Positions 7,612 through 20,641 are shown, numbered from the stretch's first letter. The stretch is DNA of 64,000 nt from Azospirillum sp. OGB3 (GCF_014192915.1 NZ_JACHYN010000002.1:248001-312000), one strand, 5' to 3'. Notes: generated by a model not told the origin, from the sequence alone. Program-made: numbers and translations.

Positions 7612-9282
7612 ATGCTGGCGTCGCTGACGATCCGGGACGTCGTCCTGATCGAACGGCTGGGGCTGGGCTTCCGCAAGGGCCTGTGCGTCCTCACCGGCGA
7701 GACCGGCGCGGGCAAGTCGATCCTGCTCGACGCGCTGGGCCTGGCGCTCGGCGCGCGGGCCGATTCGGGCCTCGTCCGCCACGGCGCCGATCAGGCGTCG
7801 GTGACGGCGGAGTTCGACCTGTCCGGCGACCACCCGGCGCTCGCCATCCTCAGGGAGCAGGGGCTCGACCCCGAGGAGCGGCTGGTGGTCCGCCGCACCG
7901 TCAGCGCCGACGGGCGCAGCCGCGCCTGGGTCAACGACCAGGCGGTCGGCGTCGGCCTGCTGAAGCGGCTGGGCGAGGAGCTGGTCGAGGTCCATGGCCA
8001 GTTCGACACCCACGGCCTGCTGAATCCGCAAACTCACCGCGGCGTGCTGGACGCCTACGCCGGGCTGTCCGCCCACGCCGCCCAGGTCGCCGCCGCCCAC
8101 CGCGCCTGGAGGCAGGTGGAGGACGCGCGCGCCAACGCCGCCGCCGAGATCGCCCGCGCCCGTTCGGAGGAGGAGTATCTCCGCCACGCCGTGGCCGAGC
8201 TGGACGCGCTCGCCCCCAAGGCCGGCGAGGAGGAGGAACTGGCCGAGACCCGCGCCGTGCTGATGCACCGGGAAAAGCTGGTCGATGCCCTGAACGCCGC
8301 CTATGGGGAGCTGTCGGGCGACCGCGGGGTGGAGCGCGCCCTGTCCTCGGCCATCCGCACGCTGAGCCGGATCGCCGACAAGGCCGCCGGCAAGCTCGAC
8401 CCGGTCATCGCCGCCCTGGACCGCGCCGCGACCGAGGCGGGAGAGGCCATCGCCGGTCTCCATGCCGTGTCCTCCGACGTGGACATGGACCCGCAGGCCC
8501 TGGAGAAGCTGGAGGAGCGGCTGTTCGCCCTGCGCGCCGCCGCCCGCAAGCACGGGGTGGACGTGGACGCGCTGGCCTCCCTGCGCAAGGACATGGCCGA
8601 CCGGCTGCTGCTGATTGAGGACCAAGGCGACCTGCTGGCCCGTCTCGCCCGCGAGGCCGAGGTCGCCCGCGACGCCTACCGCAAGGCCGCCGAGTCGCTG
8701 AGCCGGGAGCGCCAGCAGGCTGCCGGCCGCCTGGACGCCGCCGTCGCCACGGAACTCGCTCCGCTGAAACTGGAAAAGGCGAAGTTCCGCACGCTGGTCG
8801 AGCCGCTGGCCGACGAATCGGACTGGACGGCGTCGGGCATGGACCGCGTGGCCTTCCAGGTCGCCACCAACCCCGGTTCGCCCCCCGGAGCGCTGAACAA
8901 GATCGCGTCCGGCGGCGAGCTGGCGCGCTTCATGCTGGCGCTGAAGGTGGTGCTGGCCCAGACCTCGACCGTCGGCACGCTGGTGTTCGACGAGGTGGAC
9001 ACCGGCATCGGCGGCGCCGTCGCCGCCGCGGTGGGCGAGCGGCTGAAGACGCTCGGGCAAGGGCTTCAGGTGCTGGTCGTTACCCACAGCCCGCAGGTCG
9101 CCGCGCGCGGCTCCATCCACCTCAAGGTGCAGAAGTCGGTGAAGGGCGAGCAGGTGACGACCGGCGTGGTCGAGCTGGACGGCGACGACCGCCGCGAGGA
9201 GATCGCCCGCATGCTGTCCGGCGCCACCGTCACCGCCGAAGCCCGCGCCGCCGCCGACAGCCTGATCGCCGGGCGGGGGTAG
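7612..9282 (+). CDS. recN: DNA repair protein RecN
   Basis: An SMC-like ATPase of recombinational double-strand break repair. The 556-residue length is standard. The N-terminal ATPase lobe has Walker A GETGAGKS (about residues 29-36). The middle (about 160-400) is a long charged coiled coil with many Ala/Glu/Arg heptads. The C-terminal lobe carries the ABC signature region ASGGELARF and Walker B LVFDEVDTGIGG, followed by the switch His in VTHSPQVAA. ATG 7612 gives the canonical MLASLTIRDVVLIE start; an upstream in-frame extension only overlaps bamD. It shares the bamD transcript. Confidence 0.95.
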   Translation: MLASLTIRDVVLIERLGLGFRKGLCVLTGETGAGKSILLDALGLALGARADSGLVRHGADQASVTAEFDLSGDHPALAILREQGLDPEERLVVRRTVSADGRSRAWVNDQAVGVGLLKRLGEELVEVHGQFDTHGLLNPQTHRGVLDAYAGLSAHAAQVAAAHRAWRQVEDARANAAAEIARARSEEEYLRHAVAELDALAPKAGEEEELAETRAVLMHREKLVDALNAAYGELSGDRGVERALSSAIRTLSRIADKAAGKLDPVIAALDRAATEAGEAIAGLHAVSSDVDMDPQALEKLEERLFALRAAARKHGVDVDALASLRKDMADRLLLIEDQGDLLARLAREAEVARDAYRKAAESLSRERQQAAGRLDAAVATELAPLKLEKAKFRTLVEPLADESDWTASGMDRVAFQVATNPGSPPGALNKIASGGELARFMLALKVVLAQTSTVGTLVFDEVDTGIGGAVAAAVGERLKTLGQGLQVLVVTHSPQVAARGSIHLKVQKSVKGEQVTTGVVELDGDDRREEIARMLSGATVTAEARAAADSLIAGRG

Positions 9283-9293
9283 TGGATTGCCTC

Positions 9294-9556
9294 TATCCCC
9301 TCTCCCCTCTGGGAAGAGGGTTATGGTTGAGGGGGATGTGCGTGGCGCCACGTTCGGCACAAGCTTCGGCACAAGCGCACCCCCCTCACCGGCTCTCAGC
9401 GGATGCCATAGGCATCCGCCTGTCGCCGTCAGCGCTGGCTTTCAGCCAGCGCGAGAGGCCCTGCGGGCCACCCTCTCCCCGCTTTCGGCGGACCGGAGGT
9501 CCGCCTGTCGCGTCAGCGCAAACGAAGTTCGCGCGTGAGCGGAGGGGAGAGGGTTA
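9294..9556. repeat. Dispersed intergenic palindromic repeat, family A copy 1
   Basis: A non-coding mosaic of hairpins such as GCATCCGC/GCGGATGC and GGCGGACCGGAGGTCCGCC, bounded by CCTCTCCCC-type tracts. Its right half is clearly related, in inverse orientation, to the repeat at 16998-17190: both give the same spurious peptide (AHA-T-FALTRQADL-SAESGE) when translated on opposite strands. It lies between recN and the subtilase gene and may end recN transcripts. Confidence 0.75.
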
Positions 9557-9685
9557 AATCCTCTGTCCAGGTCACAGCAATCGCCCGCAGCGGTCATACG
9601 GCGGCCACAGCAAAACACGCATAGTCCAGCCCTGCGCGTCCGGTAACCGGGCGCCGTTCGCCCAAGAACGAACAAGGTTGGCAAG

Positions 9686-11527
9686 ATGTCGAACAGCTCC
9701 GCTTCCGCCGGCAACGTCGTTGTGATCGACAGCGGCCTGTCCTCCGCCTGGAACACGGGCCGGCTGGTCTACCAGCATGACTTCTACGGAAACGACAACG
9801 ATGTCATGGTCGCCAACGCGAACACGCATGGCGCCCTGGTCACCGCGGAGATCCTGGAGAACGCGCCCGACGTCGGCATCATCGCGCTGAAGGTCATGCC
9901 CGACGACGGCAGCGGCGCCAGCGAGGCCAACATCGAGAAGGCCCTGCAATGGGTCGTCGCCAACGCCGAAGCCTACAACATCACGGCGGTGAACCTGTCG
10001 CTGGGCGGCGGCGCGCAGACAACCGCGGCCACCACCTCGATCTCCGACGAGCTGGCCGCGCTCGCCGCCAAGCGCGTGCTGACCGTGGCCGCCGCCGGCA
10101 ACAGCGGCGACGGCGGGGTGACGCAGGGCGTCTCCAGCTACTCGGCCGACGTGAACCAGATCTGCGTGTCGGCCTCGACGGGCGACGGAGCGTTCCCGTC
10201 CTGGGCGCAGCGCAGCCCGACCCTGACCGACGTCTGCGCCGATGGCACCGACGTGCGGATCACCAACCTGTCGGGCGTCACCTACACGGCCAACGGCTCC
10301 TCCTTCGCCGCCCCGGCGGTCACCGCAGCGGTGGCGAAGGCGCAGCAGGCCTGGGTGGAGCAGACCGGCACCCGGCTGACCCAGGACGAGTTCCTCGACC
10401 TCGCCCGCAGCACCGGCAAGGCCATGGGCACCGCCGGCTACTTCGAGCTGGACACCGATGCCCTGCTCGCCAAGATCGCCCAGTCCGCTCCGGTCCCCAC
10501 GGCGCAGAGCACCACGACGATCACCGTCAACGCCTCCGGCGCGCCGGCCGGCGGGGTGAACGCCCATTTCAAGCTGCTGGTGGACGGCAAGACGGTGGGG
10601 CAGGCCACGGTGGATTCGGCGGCTAAGGACTACAGCTTCACGACGAACCTGACCGCCGACCAAGCGCACAAGGTGCAGGTCCAGTACGACAACGACGGCT
10701 TCGTGAACGGCCAGGACCGCAACCTGTTCGTCAACAAGGTCACCATCAACGGCACCGCCCACAGCCCGACCGCCGCCAACGTCACCTATGACAAGGGCGC
10801 TCTCGACGGCAAGGACGTGGTGAAGGGCCAGTCGTCCATGTGGTGGGGCGGCACGCTGGTGGTCGATGCCCCGGCCAAGGATTTCCCGGCCCAGAATGCT
10901 CCGGTTGTGTCGGCGCCCGCCAACACGACCATCACGGTCAACGCCTCCGGCGCTGCGGCCGGCGGGGTGAACGCCCACTTCAACCTGCTGATCGACGGCC
11001 AGAAGGTCGGCGAGGGCGTGGCCGGCACGGTGGCCAAGGACTTTGCCTTCGCCACCAACCTGACCGCCGATCAGGCGCACAAGGTCCAGGTGCAGTACGA
11101 CAACGACGCCGTGGTGAACGGGCAGGACCGCTCGCTGTTCGTCAACAAGGTCACCATCAACGGCCACGCCGTCGCCCCCACGGCGTCGAACGTCACCTAC
11201 GACAAGGGCGCTCTCGACGGCAAGGACGTGGTCAAGGGGCAGGCCGGCCTGTGGTGGAACGGCACGCTGGTCGTCGACGCCGACAAGTCCTGGTTCCCGT
11301 CTTCCGGAACCGCCTCGGGAAGTGGCGCCATGGCCTCCGCCCTGTCGGCGGATGGACAGGACACGGTGTGGCAGCACCTCGTCGCCCAGGGGCTGGAGGC
11401 CGCGGCGCCGGTCCATGCGGACGCGGCGCTGTCCATGGCGGATCTCGGCCTGTCGGGGGATGTCAACGCCCACGCCGCGCTGACGGACCATCACCCCGAC
11501 CCGCTGCACCCGTTCGACGTGGCCTGA
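9686..11527 (+). CDS. Subtilase (S8) protease with two CBM60-like repeats
   Basis: A 613-residue protein. Residues 10-250 form a compact subtilisin domain with the full catalytic set: Asp15 (VVVIDSG), His48 (NTHGALV), oxyanion Asn139 (AAGNSG) and Ser206 (NGSSFAAP). No signal peptide or pro-domain precedes it; the catalytic Asp comes within 15 residues of the start. Two near-identical modules of about 120 residues follow (about 277-395 and 414-533), each beginning TITVNASG and containing VQYDND, NGQDRNLFV-like and VNKVTING motifs; these resemble calcium-dependent xylan-binding modules (CBM60-like). The last 75 residues are Ala/Asp/His-rich. The architecture suggests export by a type I-like route with an uncleaved C-terminal signal, which is inference. 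No transporter genes are adjacent. Confidence 0.8.
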   Translation: MSNSSASAGNVVVIDSGLSSAWNTGRLVYQHDFYGNDNDVMVANANTHGALVTAEILENAPDVGIIALKVMPDDGSGASEANIEKALQWVVANAEAYNITAVNLSLGGGAQTTAATTSISDELAALAAKRVLTVAAAGNSGDGGVTQGVSSYSADVNQICVSASTGDGAFPSWAQRSPTLTDVCADGTDVRITNLSGVTYTANGSSFAAPAVTAAVAKAQQAWVEQTGTRLTQDEFLDLARSTGKAMGTAGYFELDTDALLAKIAQSAPVPTAQSTTTITVNASGAPAGGVNAHFKLLVDGKTVGQATVDSAAKDYSFTTNLTADQAHKVQVQYDNDGFVNGQDRNLFVNKVTINGTAHSPTAANVTYDKGALDGKDVVKGQSSMWWGGTLVVDAPAKDFPAQNAPVVSAPANTTITVNASGAAAGGVNAHFNLLIDGQKVGEGVAGTVAKDFAFATNLTADQAHKVQVQYDNDAVVNGQDRSLFVNKVTINGHAVAPTASNVTYDKGALDGKDVVKGQAGLWWNGTLVVDADKSWFPSSGTASGSGAMASALSADGQDTVWQHLVAQGLEAAAPVHADAALSMADLGLSGDVNAHAALTDHHPDPLHPFDVA

Positions 11528-11542
11528 GCGACGGCGCCCGTT

Positions 11543-11561
11543 GGGGGGCGCATCGCCCCCC
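11543..11561. terminator. Hairpin between convergent genes
   Basis: GGGGGGCG-CAT-CGCCCCCC forms a perfect 8-bp stem with a 3-base loop in the 41-base gap between the subtilase (+) and the chemoreceptor (-). It lacks a clear T-run, so it could be a weak bidirectional terminator or an RNA-end stabiliser. Confidence 0.5.
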
Positions 11562-11568
11562 GTGTCGG

Positions 11569-12915
11569 TCACGCCGCCACGCGCAGGGACATCATGTGCG
11601 ACAGGAACTTGTCCAGCGCGGCACGCAGTTCCTCCGCCGTCCCGGTCAGCCGAGCGGTGGTGTGGAAGGCGTCCTCGACCGACGTCATGACCGACCGCGC
11701 GCCGTCTGCGAGGTGTCCGGCCTCGTCGGACATGCGTTCGGCGGACTGGCTGGCCTCGTGGATGTTCTGGGCGATCTCCCGGGTCGCGTCGTTCTGCTGG
11801 CCCATGATCGACAGCACGTCCTGCGAATGGGTGCGCAGCGCTCCGACCACAGCGCCGATTCCGGCGATCTCGTCGCGGGTCCGGCCCGTCGCACCGTCGA
11901 TCTCCTGAAGCAGGCGGGTGATGTCCTCCGTGGCTCCGGCGGTCTGCTTGGCGAGCTGCTTGACCTCCGCCGCCACCACGGAGAAGCCGCGCCCGGCTTC
12001 GCCGGCGCGGGCCGCCTCGATGGTGGCGTTCAGAGCCAGCAGGTTGGTCTGGTTGGCGATGGCGTTGATCAGCTTCAGCGTCCCACCGATCCGCCCGGCG
12101 ATCCCGGCCAGCGCGGTGACCGCCTCGGTCGAGCGCTGGGTGGCGGCCTGCGCCTCGTCGACGATGGAGAAGGCGCTTTGCATGCGCGACACCACGCTGT
12201 GGTTGGTGGCGGTCAGCTCTTCGGCGGCGGCGGCGATGGCCCGCGCGTTGCTGGCGGTGCCGGCGACTGCGCCGGACAGATGCTCCGTGCGCACGCCGGT
12301 GTCCTGGGCGATGCCGCGCACCGCGCCGGTCGCGGCGTTGACCGCCACCGCCGAATGGCCGACGGTGTCGATGGCGCCCTGCACCGTGTCCCGGAAATTT
12401 TCCGCCAGTTCGACCAGCATCCGGTTGGTCATGGTCATTACGGCGGTGCTGTAGGCGTCGAAGGACAGGTCGAGATCGAGGAAGATCGCGGTTTCCACCG
12501 CCCCCATGATCTTCATGGCGCGCGGCGCGTCGCGGCGGTGACGCTCGCCGATCAGAGCGCCCAGCCGCCCCATAACCAGCCGGTAGGCTCCGAAATACCA
12601 GCGCGGGTGCAGGCCGATGCGGTAATGCGCCTGGCCCACGGCCTTCACGCGCGTCAGGTAGACATCGTCGAAGTTCCCGGAAAACAGGTATCGCCAGTGG
12701 TTGACCTGGACATCCTTCAATCGCTCGACGGATTTTCCGTCCAGAATCTTCCGGAGTTCGGGAATGGCGAGAAGGTGGTCGTAGAAGTCTTTGAGAATGA
12801 CAGGCAGGTGAGGCTCGCCGATGCTCCAGGCTTCCTTCAAAAGCGTGGCCGTCTCACCATCAATCCGCAAAAAGGAGAGGCGTTCCTGAATGCCGCCTTG
12901 AATGCCACTGTCCAT
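11569..12915 (-). CDS. Globin-coupled methyl-accepting chemotaxis protein
   Basis: A soluble aerotaxis-type receptor of 448 residues. The N-terminal 160-190 residues resemble a protoglobin/HemAT haem-binding domain; the likely proximal haem ligand is H97 in [18 protein letters not shown], and W74/Y76 lie in the preceding helix. The C-terminal part is a cytoplasmic MCP signalling domain: long heptad helices with the hairpin tip [26 protein letters not shown], which is the CheA/CheW contact. No transmembrane helix is present. I chose ATG 12915 (MDSGIQ) rather than the in-frame codon at 13005, because the globin homology starts shortly after it and AAAGAGACG lies upstream. It is isolated from the che genes and convergent with the protease gene. 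Confidence 0.88.
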   Translation of the reverse strand: MDSGIQGGIQERLSFLRIDGETATLLKEAWSIGEPHLPVILKDFYDHLLAIPELRKILDGKSVERLKDVQVNHWRYLFSGNFDDVYLTRVKAVGQAHYRIGLHPRWYFGAYRLVMGRLGALIGERHRRDAPRAMKIMGAVETAIFLDLDLSFDAYSTAVMTMTNRMLVELAENFRDTVQGAIDTVGHSAVAVNAATGAVRGIAQDTGVRTEHLSGAVAGTASNARAIAAAAEELTATNHSVVSRMQSAFSIVDEAQAATQRSTEAVTALAGIAGRIGGTLKLINAIANQTNLLALNATIEAARAGEAGRGFSVVAAEVKQLAKQTAGATEDITRLLQEIDGATGRTRDEIAGIGAVVGALRTHSQDVLSIMGQQNDATREIAQNIHEASQSAERMSDEAGHLADGARSVMTSVEDAFHTTARLTGTAEELRAALDKFLSHMMSLRVAA

Positions 12916-13295
12916 GGTGTTCGTCTCTTTGTTCTTGATTGGCAAGCGTTGAGATACGGCTGGACCGGGGCTCCTCCCGGCTGATCGCCGCTTGGCTATC
13001 ACCATGCGGGCATCATGGGCATGACAATTTTAACGATTGGTTTCGCGTTCTATTGCAGCTTTATAAAATATTGAATTTATCGAATTCTGATGAATAAAAA
13101 GAGGATATCAGGGAAACAAGATAATTTCTCATATCTGCCTTTTGCTGAGGTCATAGGAAATAAGGCGGCTTTCCAAGTCTCTGGAAATCTTCGCAAAGGT
13201 GCCGTGGGACAACGTTTGTCTCACGTCGGGCGCTTCACTGCCGAAACGTTTTAATACTCCGGTATGCGACAACCGGGCGCAGGCCTATGCCGGTC
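12916..13295. other. AT-rich intergenic region upstream of the chemoreceptor
   Basis: Positions about 13020-13135 are strikingly AT-rich for this genome (runs such as TTTATAAAATATTGAATTTATC and AATAAAAAGAGG). It presumably holds the chemoreceptor promoter on the minus strand, but several overlapping candidates exist. A 15-base stretch (ATAAAATATTGAATT) recurs in inverse orientation at about 17245-17259. No coding potential is seen. Confidence 0.55.
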
Positions 13296-16476
<3,181 letters not shown>

Positions 16477-16587
16477 CCGGAGAAAGGAAGGGGAGGGGCG
16501 GCGCGGCTGAGTGCCGCGTTGACGCCCCTCGCCGCCGGTTCCATAAAGGGTCGAAGCGCCATAAGAAGAACGAGACGGGGGATCGCC

Positions 16588-16986
16588 ATGGACTCCATTC
16601 AATGGTCGCGCTGGATGAGCGTCGGCATCGAAGAGCTCGATGAGGATCATCGCGTTCTCGTGGACATCGTCAACAAGCTGGGTGCGGACGAAAACCGCGC
16701 GTCACCTGAGGTCATCGAAGCGATCCTCGACGAACTGATCCATTACACCAAGGATCACTTCGCACGCGAAGAAGCGCACATGGCCCAGGCCAACTACCCG
16801 ACCTTCGCCGCGCACAAGGCCCTGCACGACGCGTTGACGCGCAACGTCGAATCCTACCGGGAGCGCTTCCACGCCCAGCGCGACACCATCACGGGCGACG
16901 AGGTGTTCGAATTCTGTGCCGACTGGCTGGGCAAGCACATCCTCAAGGAAGACACCCGTTTCGGCGCCTACGCCGCGGATCGGTGA
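16588..16986 (+). CDS. Bacteriohemerythrin
   Basis: A 132-residue single-domain, O2-binding di-iron protein. The seven expected ligands are visible at canonical spacing: His21 (DEDHR), His57 and Glu61 (DHFAREE), His76 and His80 (HKALH), His117 and Asp122 (HILKEDTRF). There is no signal peptide or fused signalling domain, so it is cytoplasmic. In motile alphaproteobacteria such proteins are linked to oxygen delivery, storage or taxis; here a globin chemoreceptor lies 3.7 kb away, which is suggestive only. GACGGGGGATCGCC before ATG 16588 provides a ribosome binding site. Confidence 0.9.
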   Translation: MDSIQWSRWMSVGIEELDEDHRVLVDIVNKLGADENRASPEVIEAILDELIHYTKDHFAREEAHMAQANYPTFAAHKALHDALTRNVESYRERFHAQRDTITGDEVFEFCADWLGKHILKEDTRFGAYAADR

Positions 16987-16997
16987 GCGGATTGGCC

Positions 16998-17190
16998 CTC
17001 TCTCCTCCGCTCACGCGCAAACGACGTTTGCGCTGACGCGGCAGGCGGACCTTTGGTCCGCCGAAAGCGGGGAGAGGGAAGGGGCCCACGCCGCACCGGC
17101 GTGGGAAGGGTGAGGGGGATGCGCGTGGCGGTGCGTTCGGCAAAGGCGCACCCCCCTCACCCTGACCCTCTCTCCGGAAGGGAGAGGGGA
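16998..17190. repeat. Dispersed intergenic palindromic repeat, family A copy 2
   Basis: Inverse-oriented relative of the element at 9294-9556. It contains the hairpins GCAAACGACGTTTGC and GGCGGACCTTTGGTCCGCC, then paired CACCCCCCTCACCC and GGTGAGGGGG blocks. It lies downstream of the bacteriohemerythrin gene. Confidence 0.75.
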
Positions 17191-17370
17191 TTTCAACCCT
17201 GCATCCTCAGCCGAAGTCTCAAAAACACAACATAAAATGTTGATATAATTCAATATTTTATCGATTCCGGGTGCAGCGCGGAAAAACCCTACCCCTCGCT
17301 CCCCCGGAAGGGGAGGGGAGTGCGCGCGCGACGCGCTTCGCGCGAACCCGGAAGGGGAGGGGAGTGCACG
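17191..17370. other. Repeat remnants and AT-rich patch between hemerythrin and lpxC
   Basis: Positions about 17218-17265 are AT-rich (CAACATAAAATGTTG, then AATTCAATATTTTATC). They are followed by two CCCGGAAGGGGAGGGGAGTGC units (about 17304 and 17349) around a CGCGCGACGCGC hairpin. No gene is evident; this appears to be accumulated non-coding repeat sequence. Confidence 0.5.
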
Positions 17371-17402
17371 AAACGAAAATGCCCTCCCCGGAAGGGGAGG
17401 GC
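17371..17402 (-). terminator. Rho-independent terminator after lpxC
   Basis: Read on the minus strand, GCCCTCCCC-TTCC-GGGGAGGGC is followed by ATTTTCGTTT. The strong stem plus T-rich tail sits 30 bases beyond the lpxC stop. Confidence 0.8.
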
Positions 17403-17431
17403 AGGGGCAGCGCGACGCTGCGAGGCGCGGA

Positions 17432-18376
17432 TCAGGCGACGGCGAGCCGTTCGGTCGCGTGCCAGACGGCGCCCGGCAGCGCCGTGCTCGGCGGGGTTTC
17501 GTAGCACCAGGCGCTGGCGTCGGCGAACAGCGCGTGCAGGAGCTGGTTGTTCAGGGCGTGGCCGGACCGCACGCCGTGGAAGTGACCGACGAACATCGCG
17601 CCGGCCAGATAGAGGTCGCCGACCGCGTCGAGGATCTTGTGGCGCACGAACTCGTCGTCGAAGCGCAGGCCGCCCTCGTTCATCACCTCGTCCCCGGAGA
17701 TCACCACCGCGTTGTCCAGCGAGCCGCCGCGGGCGAGACCCATCTTGCGCAGCCCTTCGACCTCATGCAGGAAACCGAAGGTGCGGGCGGCGCTGATCTC
17801 GTCGCGGAAGGTCTCGGCGTCCAGCTCCATCTCGTGGCTCTGCTGGGCGATGGCCTTGCTGGCGAAGTCGATCTCGAAGCTGAAGCCCGTCGTGTGGTCC
17901 GGCGTGAAGGTGGCGCTCTTGTTGCCCTCGGTCACGGTGACCGGCTTCAGGATGCGGATGGCGCGGCGCGGCGCGTTCTGCGACACGGTGCCGACGCGCT
18001 CGATGGCCTCCACGAAGGGGGCGGCGCTGCCGTCCATGATCGGCACCTCGATGTTGTCCAGCGCAACCACGGCGTTGTCCACGCCGCAGCCGGCCAGCGC
18101 CGACATCAGATGCTCGATGGTGCCGATGGTGGTGCCGTGGGCGTTGCCGATGACCGTGCACAGCTTGGTGTCGACCACATGGTCCCAGCGCGCCGGGATC
18201 ACCGCGGCGGGGCCGCTGAGATCGCTGCGCCGGAAGACGATGCCGGTGTTCGGCTCGGCCGGGGAAATCGTCAGGGTGACCGTCGCGCCCGTATGCAGCC
18301 CGACGCCCGAGCAACGCACCGGCTTCGCCAGGGTACGCTGCAGCATGCCTTCGGTCTTGATGCGATTCTGAGCCAC
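17432..18376 (-). CDS. lpxC: UDP-3-O-acyl-N-acetylglucosamine deacetylase
   Basis: The zinc deacetylase that commits to lipid A synthesis; cytoplasmic. Its 314 residues match the family. Key features are the N-terminal SGVGLHTG motif, the zinc His in EHLMSALAG, the substrate/zinc segment HKILDAVGDLYLAG (second His and Asp ligands) and the catalytic-base region GHFHGVRSGHALNN. The MDGSAAPFV motif is also conserved. It lies downstream of ftsZ in the same direction but is separated by 359 bases containing a terminator, so it probably has its own promoter. Confidence 0.95.
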   Translation of the reverse strand: MAQNRIKTEGMLQRTLAKPVRCSGVGLHTGATVTLTISPAEPNTGIVFRRSDLSGPAAVIPARWDHVVDTKLCTVIGNAHGTTIGTIEHLMSALAGCGVDNAVVALDNIEVPIMDGSAAPFVEAIERVGTVSQNAPRRAIRILKPVTVTEGNKSATFTPDHTTGFSFEIDFASKAIAQQSHEMELDAETFRDEISAARTFGFLHEVEGLRKMGLARGGSLDNAVVISGDEVMNEGGLRFDDEFVRHKILDAVGDLYLAGAMFVGHFHGVRSGHALNNQLLHALFADASAWCYETPPSTALPGAVWHATERLAVA

Positions 18377-18735
18377 GGTGTCTGTCCCGTTTCAATCTTG
18401 GTCTTGTGCGGTCGATCCGCGACTTGCCGCCGGTCTCCTTCGGGAGGGGGCGGGTTATCGCTTATGACTGCATATGCTAGGTATCATTGGCCCCTGTGGA
18501 GGACAAATCACTCTTTGTTACCGTTTGTTGCAGGGCGGCAGAGAACCGTCGCCGGACGCGAAACGGGCGCTCCCCAGGCATGAAAAGACCGCCCCCGGAG
18601 CGTTCTTGCGAAGCTCTGGAGGCGGTTTGAAGTCTAACAGGTTGTGGATGCCCGCCGATGCCGCTTCGAAAGAGGCGGCGGCGACCGGCGGGTTGCTGTT
18701 GCCCTCAGATCAATTGGGCCAGCCTCGTTGACGCG
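18377..18735. other. Region between ftsZ and lpxC
   Basis: No gene is supported. The part nearest ftsZ holds a strong terminator (listed separately). The part nearest lpxC (about 18460-18535) is AT-richer on the minus strand and probably contains the lpxC promoter; TTGTCC with GATACC about 17 bases further is the best candidate I could see, but it is weak. Confidence 0.4.
18578..18626 (-). terminator. Rho-independent terminator at the end of the dcw operon
   Basis: On the minus strand ACCGCCTCCAGAGC pairs with GCTCCGGGGGCGGT (13 of 14 pairs, including one G-T) around an 11-base loop and is followed by CTTTTC. It lies about 110 bases past the ftsZ stop. Confidence 0.75.
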
Positions 18736-20499
18736 TCAGTTGGCCTGACGGCGCAGGAAGGCGGGGATGTCCAGCGCTTCCTCGTCAATCTTCTGGGTGG
18801 TGCCGTCGCCCATCGCCTGCGGGCGCGGAGCCTGGGCCATCGGCGGCTGCGGCATCACCGGCTGCTGGTGCTGCGGCTGGTGCTGCTGGGGCTGATGGTG
18901 ATGCTGCGGCTGATGCTGCGGCTGGGGGGCCGGCTGCGGCGCCGGGTCGGCCTTGCGACCGGCCAGACCGGTGACCAGACCGAACAGGAAGTTCGGCTTG
19001 CGAGCCGGCGGCTCCGTCTGGGCGGCGGCGGCGAGCTGGCTCGACATCGGCGGGGCGTTCATCGGCTGGCGCGGGCCGGGATCGGCGGCCTTCGGGGCGA
19101 TGAAGTGGCCGTCGCGGCGCTCACTGTGCAGCGGGCCGGTGGGGATGTTGCGCGCCGGAGCGGACTCCACCGGCTGCATGGCGTCGTGGCCCATCGGCAT
19201 GTGCGGGTGGTGCGCATGCTGCGGGGCGTGCTGGACCATCGGGTCCATCGGATGCTGTGCCGGATGCTGGACCGGAACATGCTGCTGGACCTCGGTCGGA
19301 TGGACCGGCTGCTGGATCTGGGGCTGCGGCTGCGCGACCCCGCCCATCGGGCGCGGCGGCAGACCGGCGCCGGGGATCGCCGGGGCGACCGCACCGGAGG
19401 AGGCGAGCGGCGCCGGGGCGGCCTGGGTCAGACCGGCGGCACCGGCGGGCTTCTTGGCACCGGCGTTGCCGCCGTTGCGGTCGGAGACCAGCGACAGGTT
19501 GACCGGGTGCAGGGTGCGCGGGTTGGACATCGCCGCGGCGTCGATGCCGGTGGCGACCACCGACACGCGCATCACGCCGTCCAGCGAGCTGTCGAAGGTC
19601 GAGCCGAAGATGATGTTGGCGTCCGGATCAACCTCGTCGCGGACGCGGTTCGCCGCCTCGTCGACCTCGAACAGGGTCATGTCGTAGCCGCCGGTGATGT
19701 TGATGAGGACGCCGCGGGCTCCCTTCATCGACACGTCGTCGAGCAGCGGGTTGGAGATGGCGGCCTCGGCGGCCTCGATGGCGCGGCGCTCGCCGCCGGC
19801 CTCGCCGGTGCCCATCATCGCCTTGCCCATCTCGGTCATCACCGAGCGGATGTCGGCGAAGTCGAGGTTGATGAGGCCGGGCATCACCATCAGGTCGGTC
19901 ACGCCGCGCACGCCGGAATGCAGAACGTCGTCGGCCATCTTGAAGGCGTCCGCGAAGGTCGTCTTCTCGTTGGCGATGCGGAACAGGTTCTGGTTCGGGA
20001 TGATGATCAGCGTGTCGACATACTGCTGCAGCTCGGCGATGCCCGATTCGGCCAGCCGCATGCGATGCGCGCCCTCGAAGTGGAAGGGCTTGGTCACCAC
20101 GCCGACGGTCAGCAGGCCGCGCTCGCGGGCGGCGCGGGCGATGACCGGAGCGGCACCCGTGCCGGTGCCGCCGCCCATGCCGGCGGTGATGAACACCATG
20201 TTGGCGCCTTCGAGGTGACCGATGATCTCCTCGAGCTGCTCCTCGGCGGAGGCGCGGCCGACGTCCGGCTTGGAGCCGGCGCCCAGGCCGCGGGTCATGG
20301 TGGTGCCGAGCTGGACACGCTTCTCGCAGAGCGAGCCCTTCAGGGCCTGCGCGTCGGTGTTGCCCACGACGAAGTCCACGCCTTCCAGGTTGGACTTGAT
20401 CATGTTGTTCACGGCGTTGCCGCCGGCGCCGCCGACACCGAAGACGGTGATGCGGGGCTTCAGTTCAGGTTCGATGCTGGGGATGGTCACGTTGATCAT
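18736..20499 (-). CDS. ftsZ: Cell division GTPase FtsZ, long form
   Basis: The tubulin-like protein that forms the division ring. The 587-residue product has the GTP-binding G-box [12 protein letters not shown], the N-terminal [13 protein letters not shown] motif and the T7 loop NLDFADIR. After the roughly 320-residue GTPase core comes a long disordered linker, rich in Pro, Gln and His (a dense H/Q stretch near residues 540-565), then the conserved C-terminal membrane-tether-binding peptide [12 protein letters not shown]. The start is ATG 20499 with TGGAGG 9 bases upstream; an in-frame extension to 20706 overlaps ftsA and is not homologous. A 142-base gap after ftsA may hold an extra promoter. 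Confidence 0.96.
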   Translation of the reverse strand: MINVTIPSIEPELKPRITVFGVGGAGGNAVNNMIKSNLEGVDFVVGNTDAQALKGSLCEKRVQLGTTMTRGLGAGSKPDVGRASAEEQLEEIIGHLEGANMVFITAGMGGGTGTGAAPVIARAARERGLLTVGVVTKPFHFEGAHRMRLAESGIAELQQYVDTLIIIPNQNLFRIANEKTTFADAFKMADDVLHSGVRGVTDLMVMPGLINLDFADIRSVMTEMGKAMMGTGEAGGERRAIEAAEAAISNPLLDDVSMKGARGVLINITGGYDMTLFEVDEAANRVRDEVDPDANIIFGSTFDSSLDGVMRVSVVATGIDAAAMSNPRTLHPVNLSLVSDRNGGNAGAKKPAGAAGLTQAAPAPLASSGAVAPAIPGAGLPPRPMGGVAQPQPQIQQPVHPTEVQQHVPVQHPAQHPMDPMVQHAPQHAHHPHMPMGHDAMQPVESAPARNIPTGPLHSERRDGHFIAPKAADPGPRQPMNAPPMSSQLAAAAQTEPPARKPNFLFGLVTGLAGRKADPAPQPAPQPQHQPQHHHQPQQHQPQHQQPVMPQPPMAQAPRPQAMGDGTTQKIDEEALDIPAFLRRQAN

Positions 20500-20641
20500 G
20501 TTATGGCCTCCACAACCTTTTGATTGGTTCGATGCTTTGCGTCGCGGGTTTTTGCCCGGTTGGATCCGGGGGATGTTTTTTAGGCAGGAACAGCGTGGTT
20601 CGGCGGGAGCCTTTTTGGGGCCGGGAACCATTTCTGGTGGG

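Noticed and set aside
18658-20523. A 621-codon plus-strand ORF over ftsZ
   Set aside because: Antisense shadow of ftsZ; composition is His/Gly/Arg-rich without family resemblance.
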